From positions 1-45,756 of the forward strand of contig SYMW01000017.1 of assembly GCA_005805305.1 (NCBI GenBank): a stretch of 45,756 bases of DNA, read 5' to 3'. This document shows, in pieces, positions 25,338-33,913 of the stretch (position 1 is its first letter; the number at the start of each line of letters is the position of its first letter). The notes below the pieces were generated by a model. It did not search any database, was not told the origin of the DNA, and saw only the letters and a list, made by a program, of their open reading frames with translations. Position numbers and translations under genes: made by a program. Source of the stretch: Verrucomicrobiales bacterium (GTDB lineage Bacteria > Verrucomicrobiota > Verrucomicrobiia > Limisphaerales > F1-80-MAGS106).

Positions 25338-28300
25338 ATGAAAAGGTCTTTTCATCGGCTGGTTCTTTCCTGTCTGCTTGGAATCTTGTGCCTCCTCCCT
25401 GAACGGCAGCTCCATGCGGAAATGGTTGTGTTCAGTGAGGTGCATTTCCACTCTTTGGAGGGCAAGCCCGAATTTGTGGAAATCTTCAACAACAGCCACA
25501 CTCCTTTCGATATCGCAAAGTGGAGACTCACCGGTGGTGTCGAGTTCGAGTTTCCGGATTTTTCAGCCCTGGCCCCACGCGATTCGTTCTTGAGGCCAAA
25601 AGAACGGATCGTTGTCACTGGTTCGAAAGCTGCAACTTTCAGAATGGAATATGCCGTTCCCGCCGATATCAGAGTTTTTGGGCCCTGGTCTGGAACTCTG
25701 AGTGATGCCGGTGAAAAAATCGCGCTCCAGGACAAAAATGGCGCTGGATTGTGCGAACTCACCTATAATGACAAGCGCGGCTGGCCTTTGGCCGCCGATG
25801 GCTTTGGGCACTCCCTCGTTCTGGTTGATGCCAACCGATCCATGTCTGACTCGGTGAATTGGAGAGCCAGCGCGGCACCGGGTGGGTCCCCGGGCAAGCC
25901 CGAGCCTATTCCGAAGCTAGATGAGGGAATTCCTGTCCCGGATCTCGAATTAGTGCTCACCAATTTCGTCAATCACGTGGATTACGGAGGCATTTGGAGG
26001 TACCAAGCGCCCCTGCTTGCCGTCGATCCCAATTGGTTTCGTCCCGCGTTCGACGATTCCCAATGGGCCCGAGGTCTCGGATTGTTTGGATTTGAATCAG
26101 CAGTCCTTCCCCTCCCAGGCATCCGCGCACCTCTCGTTCTCGGAGCCCAAGTCGCTTTCTACTTCAGACACCGATTCTTGGTCCCAGATCTCTCGCCTCT
26201 CGGCGCGGCCTTCGTTGATTTGATCCTCGACGATGGAGCGGTTGTTTACCTTAATGGACAGGAAATAGGCCGAGTGCGCATGCCCGAGGGCGCGATTGAC
26301 GGCTCAACCCTCGCACCCGTGGCCGTCGGCGATGCCGTTGAGGAACTCGCAGCGATTTCTCTCCCGGCATCCGCGCTGCTTAAAGGGGAGAATGTCCTCG
26401 CGGTGGAGGTTCATCAAACGTCTCGAAACAGCACCGATCTCGTATTTGGTTTGAGGCTGCGCAGTGCGTTGAACCGTCCGCCCGTCGTGGTGTTCAACGA
26501 ATTGCTCCTCCCAGCCAACGGCGATGGGTTCGCGGAGTTTTACAACAGGAGCGCCGTGCTAACGAATCTCAAAGGCCATTTCCTGACGCACAGCCTCGCC
26601 TCGCCAACTCTTATTCAAATCGCCGCCGACCTTATTGTGCCAGCCGGCGGTGTCGGAACGGTCGAAGTGAATCGGAATCAGTTTCCGGAACCTTTGGAGG
26701 CCCTCTACCTGGTGTCCACCGATGGGCTCACACCGGTTTGCTCCATGAGAGCCCCCATTCCGGAAGGCGGAAGTTCGTTCGCACGCCGAACCGATGGAGG
26801 CTCTTTGTGGGTCAGAGTTGCCGTGCCGACGCCCTCCCGCCCCAATCAAGCCAGTGCGGCATCCAATCCACGGCCGGTTCAATTAAACGAGGTGCGGTTC
26901 GGAACGTCGCGAGTGGATTGGGTCGAAATTCTGAATCCGAATCCTTTTCGGCTGTCCCTCAATGGCGTGACGCTTCAACTCGATCGCGGGATCTCTGGAC
27001 GAATTCCGCTCCACGGCGAGCTGCCCGCGAGAGGCCTCGCGGCATTCGATTTGGGGAACGTGATTTCAGGTCCTGAGGTTCTGCTCTCGCTGGCAAGCGA
27101 GGATGGCATGTTCTTGGACGGAGGGCGATTCACGCCATGGCCTGGGATATCCATGCAGCGGGGGCTGGACGGGAATTTGGAATGGTATGCCTCCACCAAC
27201 TCTACCCGGGCCGCTGCGAACGAGCCGGCGATGGAGCGTCGAGTCGTGATCAATGAGATCTTTTGCGCTCCGCCTTCTGGCGAGGCGGCCGGAGAATTCA
27301 TCGAGCTTTACAACCGTGGAAGCGAGGCTGTCGATTTGTCCGGTTGGAGTATTTCAGGCGGCGTGCGGTTCGTTTTCCCAGACGGAACCGCGCTCCCGTC
27401 CGGAGGGTATCTCGTCGTTGGCGCCAGCGCGACCACACTCCGCCGAGTCTACGGCCCCATTTCCGTGGTGGGTGATTATGAGGGCCGATTAAGCAAGTTT
27501 GGCGAGAACCTGAGAATCGAGGATCGTTTGGGCAATTTGGTGAACGAGGTGCGTTATGCAACGGGAGGGGATTGGCCGGACTGGGCGAGCGGAGGAGGAT
27601 CCAGTTTGGAACTGATCAATCCCGCCTTGGACAACAGCCGTGCCTCCGCCTGGCGAGACAGTGATGAGAGTGCGAAGGGCGTGTTTCGCAATTTCGCCGC
27701 CACGGGCATCTATTCAGTTCTCAGGGCCATGGGGGCTGCCACGGACTACAAAGAGCTCCACCTCTACCTTGCGGGGGAAGGGCATGTCGTGCTGGACAAA
27801 ATCAGGCTTTCTCGCTTCGGTTCATCTGCCAATCTACTCCTGGGTGTCAGCCAGATGTCCTCGACCGGCGCCGGCGATTCAGGATGGCTCTGCCAAGGAA
27901 CACATTCGGAAAGTTTTGTTCAAAACGGACAACTTCACTTGATCGCCGATGACCGCGGTGACAACCGCGTCAACAAGGCCGAAATCGACGCGGTCGGCAT
28001 GAACCGCAACGATGCGGTCACACTCTCCTTCAGCGGCAAGTGGATCACCGGTTCGCCCCGGCTCATGGCACAGACATGGGATCGCAGCTTTTCCGCCAGT
28101 TTTCGACTCGAGATCCCTGAGAACCTTGGTTCCCCGGGCCGCCTCAACTCTCGATATCAGGAACATCCCGCTCCCCAATTGGACGAACTGTCCCACACGC
28201 CCGCAGTTCCCCGTCCGAAACAAAAAGTCCGGGTCACAGCAAATGTCGGCTCTGCCGAGCCCTTGGCAAAAGTGGAGCTGCTTCACCGTTTGGATAACAT

Positions 28301-31300
28301 CAACGGGAACGGGCTTTGGACCGTCCAGCCCATGTTTGATGACGGCGTTCGCGGCGGAGACTTGTCTGGTGGCGATGGGATCCATTCCGCCGAGCTTGAC
28401 GCGTACGCAAAGTCCGGCGATGTCGCCCAGTTTTATGTTCGGGCTTCCACTGTGCTCGGGGCGGTCGCGCAGTTGCCGAAACTCGGCCCTGAAAAACCGG
28501 CCCTGTTCGTGGTCGACCACCAGGAGCCGCCCGGAGGCTTGCGCGCCGAGCGTTTCGTCGTTTCCGCTTATGACCTGGGCGCCATCGCGAATGGCGGAGG
28601 CGCCGACTACAACTTCAAGTTTCCCAGACTGCAGAACCATTACTTCAACGCGACGTTCATCTCCGAGGAGATGGATGTGATTTACGGCATCTCAATTCGC
28701 AACACGGGAAGCCCATGGACGCGGAGTGACGACTTGGGCCGCGGGAAGTGGAAGCTGCCAAACGATCGGCGTTTTCGAAATCGGGGAAAATTTGTGTTCG
28801 ACAATGACGCCGATGGGCGCATTTCCCACAATAGGGTCACGCGCCAACTTCTCTACTGGATGGGGCAGCCAGTTAACGAGCAAGAATTCATTCACCTTGC
28901 CATCAATGCGAACCCCTTCAGGATGAAGGAAGAAACCGAACCGATCGACAACGATTATCTGGATCGGAATTTCCAGAATGGTTCGGAGGGAGACCTCTAC
29001 AGGATCGACGACGAATGGTGGTTCGCCGATTCGGGACAACAAGATTATCGAAACGCGGATTGGCTCTACAAGTTTTCCGACAACGCCGGGCTTTATCGCA
29101 CCAGCTACATGCGCCGCACCAAAGAGGACCAGGATGACTACAGCGCCTTGATCGGTTTTTTCAAAGTCGTGTCCACCGGCTACACCCAGGAGAAGATTGA
29201 ACAGTTGATCGATCCGGAGGCCGTGTTGAAGATCGCGGCGGTGCGGGGCTATGTGGCCGATTGGGATTTCTTCTCCATGAATCGCGGCAAAAACGCTTGG
29301 TTTTATCGCCGGCCTGTGGATGGCCGGTTTCAATTCCTGCATTGGGACAGTGATCAGGCTTTTGGTGATGTGACAAGAACTTTTCAGGCGGGAGTGCCTG
29401 GGTACGATGCATGGGCCAGGCAACCTTACAATGTCAGGCAATTCAACGCTTACCTGGCCGAAATTTTGGAGCGATACAGCCTCCACTCCCCGCGCTTCAC
29501 CGCTTGGATGCGGGCGGAAGAAGAGTCCAGCTCCGCTTACACTGCGAATGCCGAATTTTACAATTCGTGGTTCGAAAGACGCCATCCCCACGCCCTGACT
29601 TGGTTGGGAACGAATTATGGCCGGATGCTCGAGGTCTTCCCCGTGACCGACGGAGGCGGGTCCGTGCAGTCGGATTTCGTGGATCTCAGGGGAACCGCTC
29701 CTTATGGCCTGACCGACTTGAGATTGCCAGGTCATCCGGAGGCGCGGTTGCAGTGGAACTCTGATGTCCATTGGCGATTCCAGGGCGTCGCGCTGCGGGA
29801 AGGAACCAACCAGTTGATGGTTGAAGGCCTTGATTCTTTCGGCAGATTGGTTCGACAGACCAGCGAGCTTTTCGTGAAACGCGGCAATGCGCCGCCAATA
29901 GCGCGATTCATCCCTGATGGGACCGACTGGAGAGTGTCGGTGAGGGACGCTGTGGAGGTGGACGGGAGGGTTTCTATAGACCCGGAAGGATCGAATCTGG
30001 CGTTTGATTGGAAGGTCGATCCCTCGATTGGTATCCTGATGCAAACAAACATTCCTGGGCGATGCGTTCTCCAAGCCTCAGTTCCTGGGCTTTATGAGGT
30101 GTCCATGCGCTGCACCGATGATCACGGGAATTCAAGCCAGTTCACAAATACCGTGGCAGTCTACGGACCTGGAGGGCTCAGCCGATTCGATCAACTCAGA
30201 TTAGAGGATCATTGGACATTTCAAGGAGTGGATTATCGCGATAACCATCCAACGGACACGTGGCTTTCGCTGACTGAGCCCGCCAATCTGCTCACGCTCG
30301 CCATCCTGGAAGATGCGTCGAGACCCTTGAGCTTTGGCTCCGCCGCGTTTCCTTCTGTTTTCAGAGAGTTGCCCCGGGACGGCGACTGGGCCTTTTCCAC
30401 CGATGTTGCGATCGCCAACGGCGCGGATGGCGAATTGGAGGCAGGGATCGTGTTGGACTTGATGGAATCAGGCGAACTCGTGCGCTATATCGTGTCGCTT
30501 AGCGGATCCGGGGAAATCATCGCGAGGCGATTGGACGGCAGCTCGGTCACGGGAAAAATCGCCTCGGAGCCGGCTAGGGCAAATAAGATCGGTTTGCGAG
30601 CGCGAAAACAAAAGGGCCGATTGCTCCTGGAGAGCACAGCCTCTGGTTCTTGGACTCGCCTCACATCGGCGGTCTTGCCTGCCTCGGTTCGATCAGTCAG
30701 GGCTGGGTTGTTTGTCTCAAGTGCTGAAGTCAAGCGCGTCGTGGCCTCATTCACTCACGCGTTGTTTGTGGATCCATCGGTCATTTCCCCCCTTCAACAA
30801 TCCATCCGCATCACCGAGTTGATGTACGGCCCGCCTGGAGGCGACGCGTACGAATTTCTGGAAATCGTGAATGCCGGCTTGGAAGCGGCCGATCTCACCG
30901 GCGCCCGTTTCACCAACGGCATTTCCTACGCGTTTGGTCCCACAAGCCTCGGGGTCGGAGCGCGAATAGTCCTTTGCCGTGATCGTGGCGCGTTCGCCTC
31001 TCGTTACGGAATCGAAGGCAGATCCTTGGCGCCGGGAGCCTATGCCGGGAAACTGGATAATGCCGGCGAACGCCTCACCCTCGTGGACGCCGAGTCGAGA
31101 ATCATTTTCGACTTCACCTACGGCAGTTCGGGTTCGTGGCCCGGCAGAGCTGATGGTTCCGCCAGTTCTTTGGAACCTGTCGGAGGGGGCGGCAATTTAT
31201 CGAATGCCAGCAGTTGGCGATCCAGTCTCGACTATTTGGGAAGCCCTGGAGCCCCGGGAATCGAAAAGGTCTCGGGGATCGTCATCAACGAACTCCTGTC

Positions 31301-32651
31301 GAACTCCACCCCGCCATTCGAGAAAGCGATCGAGTTGTTCAATTCCTCTCACATCGCGGTGAATGTCGGCGGATGGTTTCTCAGTGACACCGCGGCACAA
31401 CTCAAAAAGTTCCGCATCCCCGACCCGACTGTAATTCCACCACGCGGTTTTCTGGCGTTTTACGAATATCAGTTCGCCCAATCAGACGGGACCGAACGGC
31501 TATCCCTGGATGGCAATCGCGCTGGAGACCTTTGGTTGGTGGCGGCTGATGCGCTCGGAAACGTCACTGAGTTTGTCGATCATGTGGAATTTGATCCCAG
31601 CAGTCAGAACCGCTCCTCAGGTCGTTATCCGGATGGAGCCGCTGCGTGGAGGTTCTCTTTAACCGCTCCAACCTTTGGAAGTCCCCAGGCTGGCCAATCA
31701 GGGATCGGAAGCGTCGAACTGTTTCGCGCGGGAATGGGGGCGCCAAACCTGCCGCCCCTCGTCGGGCCCTTGGTAGTGTCCCGCATCCAGTACAATCCGC
31801 TGGCAGGTGGTGATGAGTTCATCGAATTGGCGAACATGTCAGAGGCCCCACTGGCTCTCTTCGATTCCCTGCACCCAACCAATAGGTGGCGCGTTTCCAA
31901 GGGCATCCAGTTTGTATTTCCCCAAGGCGCGCAACTGGCCCCAAATCAACGCGTACTGCTGACAGGTTCGGATCCTGAGAGATTTAGAATGAGGAATCGT
32001 CTTGGAGACGGAACCGTGATTTTCGGCCCCTTTGAAGGCGCGTTGAACAACGGGGGCGAGACGATCCAAGTCGATCGGCCTTTGCGGCCCGTTTCCGAGG
32101 CCAATGGATTGAGCTTCGTGCCGTTTGTGCCTGTTGATCATGTGCGCTATGACAGCGCCTACCCGTGGCCAGGTCAGGCCGACGGACAGGGCTCACTTCT
32201 CAGCCGCGTGGATCTTGCCGCTCCCGCGGAAAGCCACTCGGATTGGCTCCCCGAAGATCCTGGGTTTGAAAGCGACACCGATGGCGATGGGATGCTGGAT
32301 AGGTTTGAGCTCCTGCACGGTCTGAATCCAACCGATCCCTCAGACGCCCTGATGGACGCCGATCGGGATGGCTTCACCAATGGGCAGGAGTTTCTCGCTG
32401 GGACGAATCCCTTAATTCCAGCGGGTCGTTTCGAGATCACCCGTATCGTCTATTCGGCCAACCAACTTTCCGTTCGATTCAACGCGGTCCCAGGTCGAAC
32501 TTATCGAGTTCTACGCTCCGAAAAACTGGTGCCTGCCGAATGGATCGTGGTGGCGGAACTAATGGCAAGCGGCCAGCAGGTTGAGCTGGAGGCCCGCGAT
32601 CTGCCCGCAGGATTTGAGAACTCCGCCTTCTTTAGAATCGTCACTCCATGA
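25338..32651 (+). CDS. Giant secreted multidomain protein: lamin-tail domains, CotH kinase, PKD-like domain, Ca-binding C-terminal repeats
   Basis: A 2437-aa exported protein. A signal peptide (about 1-27, ending LHAE) is followed by a lamin-tail-like domain (about 30-165, EVHFHSLEGKPEFVEIFNN). A galactose-binding-like module (about 225-375) has FYFRHRF and DDGAVVYLNGQEIGR. More lamin-tail-like units start near 385, 514 and 636 (VINEIFCAPPSGEAAGEFIE). The CotH kinase region spans about 1070-1440 with HLAINANPFRMKEETE and FLHWDSDQAFGDV. A PKD-like domain sits near 1519-1615, and a lectin/LamG-like part follows. Lamin-tail units recur near 1824, 1981 and 2145. A thrombospondin-type-3-like calcium segment DTDGDGMLDRFELLHGLNP lies near 2313, before a short C-terminal beta domain. 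It is probably surface-exposed. Its function is unknown. The stop codon overlaps the start of the pseudouridine synthase gene. Confidence 0.9.
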   Translation: MKRSFHRLVLSCLLGILCLLPERQLHAEMVVFSEVHFHSLEGKPEFVEIFNNSHTPFDIAKWRLTGGVEFEFPDFSALAPRDSFLRPKERIVVTGSKAATFRMEYAVPADIRVFGPWSGTLSDAGEKIALQDKNGAGLCELTYNDKRGWPLAADGFGHSLVLVDANRSMSDSVNWRASAAPGGSPGKPEPIPKLDEGIPVPDLELVLTNFVNHVDYGGIWRYQAPLLAVDPNWFRPAFDDSQWARGLGLFGFESAVLPLPGIRAPLVLGAQVAFYFRHRFLVPDLSPLGAAFVDLILDDGAVVYLNGQEIGRVRMPEGAIDGSTLAPVAVGDAVEELAAISLPASALLKGENVLAVEVHQTSRNSTDLVFGLRLRSALNRPPVVVFNELLLPANGDGFAEFYNRSAVLTNLKGHFLTHSLASPTLIQIAADLIVPAGGVGTVEVNRNQFPEPLEALYLVSTDGLTPVCSMRAPIPEGGSSFARRTDGGSLWVRVAVPTPSRPNQASAASNPRPVQLNEVRFGTSRVDWVEILNPNPFRLSLNGVTLQLDRGISGRIPLHGELPARGLAAFDLGNVISGPEVLLSLASEDGMFLDGGRFTPWPGISMQRGLDGNLEWYASTNSTRAAANEPAMERRVVINEIFCAPPSGEAAGEFIELYNRGSEAVDLSGWSISGGVRFVFPDGTALPSGGYLVVGASATTLRRVYGPISVVGDYEGRLSKFGENLRIEDRLGNLVNEVRYATGGDWPDWASGGGSSLELINPALDNSRASAWRDSDESAKGVFRNFAATGIYSVLRAMGAATDYKELHLYLAGEGHVVLDKIRLSRFGSSANLLLGVSQMSSTGAGDSGWLCQGTHSESFVQNGQLHLIADDRGDNRVNKAEIDAVGMNRNDAVTLSFSGKWITGSPRLMAQTWDRSFSASFRLEIPENLGSPGRLNSRYQEHPAPQLDELSHTPAVPRPKQKVRVTANVGSAEPLAKVELLHRLDNINGNGLWTVQPMFDDGVRGGDLSGGDGIHSAELDAYAKSGDVAQFYVRASTVLGAVAQLPKLGPEKPALFVVDHQEPPGGLRAERFVVSAYDLGAIANGGGADYNFKFPRLQNHYFNATFISEEMDVIYGISIRNTGSPWTRSDDLGRGKWKLPNDRRFRNRGKFVFDNDADGRISHNRVTRQLLYWMGQPVNEQEFIHLAINANPFRMKEETEPIDNDYLDRNFQNGSEGDLYRIDDEWWFADSGQQDYRNADWLYKFSDNAGLYRTSYMRRTKEDQDDYSALIGFFKVVSTGYTQEKIEQLIDPEAVLKIAAVRGYVADWDFFSMNRGKNAWFYRRPVDGRFQFLHWDSDQAFGDVTRTFQAGVPGYDAWARQPYNVRQFNAYLAEILERYSLHSPRFTAWMRAEEESSSAYTANAEFYNSWFERRHPHALTWLGTNYGRMLEVFPVTDGGGSVQSDFVDLRGTAPYGLTDLRLPGHPEARLQWNSDVHWRFQGVALREGTNQLMVEGLDSFGRLVRQTSELFVKRGNAPPIARFIPDGTDWRVSVRDAVEVDGRVSIDPEGSNLAFDWKVDPSIGILMQTNIPGRCVLQASVPGLYEVSMRCTDDHGNSSQFTNTVAVYGPGGLSRFDQLRLEDHWTFQGVDYRDNHPTDTWLSLTEPANLLTLAILEDASRPLSFGSAAFPSVFRELPRDGDWAFSTDVAIANGADGELEAGIVLDLMESGELVRYIVSLSGSGEIIARRLDGSSVTGKIASEPARANKIGLRARKQKGRLLLESTASGSWTRLTSAVLPASVRSVRAGLFVSSAEVKRVVASFTHALFVDPSVISPLQQSIRITELMYGPPGGDAYEFLEIVNAGLEAADLTGARFTNGISYAFGPTSLGVGARIVLCRDRGAFASRYGIEGRSLAPGAYAGKLDNAGERLTLVDAESRIIFDFTYGSSGSWPGRADGSASSLEPVGGGGNLSNASSWRSSLDYLGSPGAPGIEKVSGIVINELLSNSTPPFEKAIELFNSSHIAVNVGGWFLSDTAAQLKKFRIPDPTVIPPRGFLAFYEYQFAQSDGTERLSLDGNRAGDLWLVAADALGNVTEFVDHVEFDPSSQNRSSGRYPDGAAAWRFSLTAPTFGSPQAGQSGIGSVELFRAGMGAPNLPPLVGPLVVSRIQYNPLAGGDEFIELANMSEAPLALFDSLHPTNRWRVSKGIQFVFPQGAQLAPNQRVLLTGSDPERFRMRNRLGDGTVIFGPFEGALNNGGETIQVDRPLRPVSEANGLSFVPFVPVDHVRYDSAYPWPGQADGQGSLLSRVDLAAPAESHSDWLPEDPGFESDTDGDGMLDRFELLHGLNPTDPSDALMDADRDGFTNGQEFLAGTNPLIPAGRFEITRIVYSANQLSVRFNAVPGRTYRVLRSEKLVPAEWIVVAELMASGQQVELEARDLPAGFENSAFFRIVTP

Positions 32652-33511
32652 AGACTCCTTCAGCGGCTGATGAGATCGTGCTGGGTGACGGCACGCGCAT
32701 CGACATTCTTTACGAAGACAGATCGGTGATGGCCATCGACAAGCCTTTCGGATGGATGTTTGTGCCGCTTGCGTGGTCACGAACCGACAAGAATTTGCAG
32801 CTGGCACTGGAATCATCCATCCGCGAGAACCCCTATTGGGTGCGGCAGAAAAATCTGAAATATTTGCGATTCATCCACCGTCTGGATGCTGATACCACGG
32901 GTCTGGTCCTTCTGGCCAAGAGCCAGGGAGCCTTGGACAGTCTGAGCGGGTTGTTTGAGCAACGCCTGGTGGAAAAACGTTACCTTGCCGTCATCGAGGG
33001 AAGGCCCCCAATGTCCAAGTGGCGCTGCGAGCTCGCCTTGGGCAGGACGACGGGACCGCGGACGCGCGTTTTGGTGGAGCCAGACGCCGGGCGTCCCGCG
33101 ATAACCGATTTCAAACTCCTCGAATCAACCCGGTCTCGCAGCCTTGTGGAAGCGCGTCCCCTCACGGGAAGGACCCACCAAATTCGAGTGCACCTCGCGG
33201 ACGCCGGATACCCCATCGTTGGAGATGTCTTGTATGGAGCGCCGGCTCGAACGGCATCTCCGCCCGCAAAAGATCCAAAGCGCACAAATTCTCGCTCGTC
33301 TCCGAGCCATCGAGACTTTCCAGAACCCAAGGATCGCAGGAAGAATATGCTGCCTGAGTTGGGTCTTCGGTCCGTCGGGTTGTCCTACCGCGATCCGTTC
33401 ACGAAACGCCAAATCAACATCGAGGCCCCAACAGCGGAATTTGTTCGACGCTTTGGGTTCACCCTTAAGACGGCTGGTGAACCTCCTGAAGATTTCCAAA
33501 AGCCTGGATGA
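32648..33511 (+). CDS. RluA-family pseudouridine synthase
   Basis: A 287-aa RluA/RluC/RluD-type enzyme that isomerises uridine in RNA. The core shows ILYEDRSVMAIDKPFGW, the catalytic motif FIHRLDADTTGLVLLAK (the Asp after RL is the nucleophile), KRYLAVIEG, and ARPLTGRTHQIRVHLADAGYPIVGDVLYG. There is no N-terminal S4 domain. A 35-residue basic insert (PPAKDPKRTNSRSSPSHRD) precedes the last strand. The ATG overlaps the stop codon of the giant secreted-protein gene (ATGA). The last 17 codons or so, including the TGA, lie inside a repeat-family copy that starts at 33463, so the natural C-terminus may have been replaced. The RNA target cannot be assigned. Confidence 0.9.
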   Translation: MKTPSAADEIVLGDGTRIDILYEDRSVMAIDKPFGWMFVPLAWSRTDKNLQLALESSIRENPYWVRQKNLKYLRFIHRLDADTTGLVLLAKSQGALDSLSGLFEQRLVEKRYLAVIEGRPPMSKWRCELALGRTTGPRTRVLVEPDAGRPAITDFKLLESTRSRSLVEARPLTGRTHQIRVHLADAGYPIVGDVLYGAPARTASPPAKDPKRTNSRSSPSHRDFPEPKDRRKNMLPELGLRSVGLSYRDPFTKRQINIEAPTAEFVRRFGFTLKTAGEPPEDFQKPG

Positions 33512-33594
33512 AAATTTCTCCACGAAGAGGGAGGCATATCCCTTGTGGATCTAGTGTGCCGTTCACGAATTGGGTGGACATTTGCGGCAATGGA

Positions 33595-33676
33595 TTTTTG
33601 ATTCAGACGAGGCGAGAACGACGAACATACCCTTCGTGGGTCTTTGAGGAGCGAACAACGAAGTCTGAATCAAAAA
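33595..33676. repeat. Inner hairpin 1 of the nested element
   Basis: A perfect 14-bp inverted repeat (33595-33608 with 33663-33676) encloses 54 bases. The enclosed part is itself weakly symmetric: GACGAACATACCC is followed by TTCGTGGGTC. It would form a long stem-loop in RNA or extruded DNA. Confidence 0.75.
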
Positions 33677-33693
33677 GACGTGCCGCCCCTCGG

Positions 33694-33796
33694 GTTGTGC
33701 CACAGTGAACCTCTGGCTGCGTGGCTCCTCGGTCACAGATCCATGTCCGGATAGGCTCCGTCGTCGCGCCTTGCCAGAGATTCACTGTGGCACAAC
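33694..33796. repeat. Inner hairpin 2 of the nested element
   Basis: 24-bp arms at 33694-33717 and 33773-33796 pair with a single mismatch around a 55-base loop. The right arm touches the outer terminal inverted repeat. Its length and near-perfect symmetry suggest a separate palindromic unit that has become part of, or inserted into, the larger element. Confidence 0.75.
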
Positions 33797-33913
33797 AAAT
33801 GCCCACCGAATTCGTGAACGGCACACAAGTGAGTGATTCGGAGAAACTTTATCGCCAGGATCTTGTGAAGATTCACCACGGGCAACTGCCGTGCCAAGGT
33901 TCACAGGTGAGAT

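Larger units (their letters stand above)
33555..33825. mobile_element. 270-bp palindromic element nested in repeat copy D
   Basis: The ends are 30-bp inverted repeats that match at 28 of 30 positions: 33555-33584 begins TGTGCCGTTCACGAATT, and 33796-33825 is its complement. Two further inverted repeats lie side by side inside: TTTTTGATTCAGAC (33595-33608) with GTCTGAATCAAAAA (33663-33676), and a 24-base arm starting GTTGTGCCACAGTGAA (33694-33717) with its 23/24-matching partner at 33773-33796. A short duplication (GTG or AGTG) of the interrupted repeat flanks it. It has no coding capacity, so it looks like a non-autonomous MITE-like insertion. The family is not recognised. Confidence 0.8.
33463..33905 (+). 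repeat. 160-bp repeat family copy, split by a second element (copy D)
   Basis: The left part (33463-33554) starts CCTTAAGACGGCTGGTGAAC and contains AGCCTGGATGA and ACGAAGAGGGAGGCATATCC. The right part (about 33826-33905) resumes with GTGAGTGATTCGGAGAAACT, continues TTTATCGCCAGGATCTTGTG and ends GGGCAACTGCCGTGCCAAGG. Between them lies an unrelated 270-bp palindromic element. Joining the two parts restores the family consensus at the junction (GATCTAGTG plus AGTGATTCGG). The copy covers the 3' end of the pseudouridine synthase gene and stops 8 bases before the DUF1501 gene end. Confidence 0.88.
33512..33913. other. Gene-free region made of two nested repeats
   Basis: The whole space between the convergent pseudouridine synthase and DUF1501 genes is accounted for by repeat copy D and the element inserted into it. 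No additional gene is supported. The frames of 60-130 codons that cross it run through inverted repeats. Confidence 0.8.

Noticed and set aside
28692-30074. 460-codon open frame on the minus strand inside the giant gene
   Set aside because: It is antisense to the CotH region of a 2437-codon gene with clear domain homology. Its His/Pro/Arg-rich composition fits a shadow frame.
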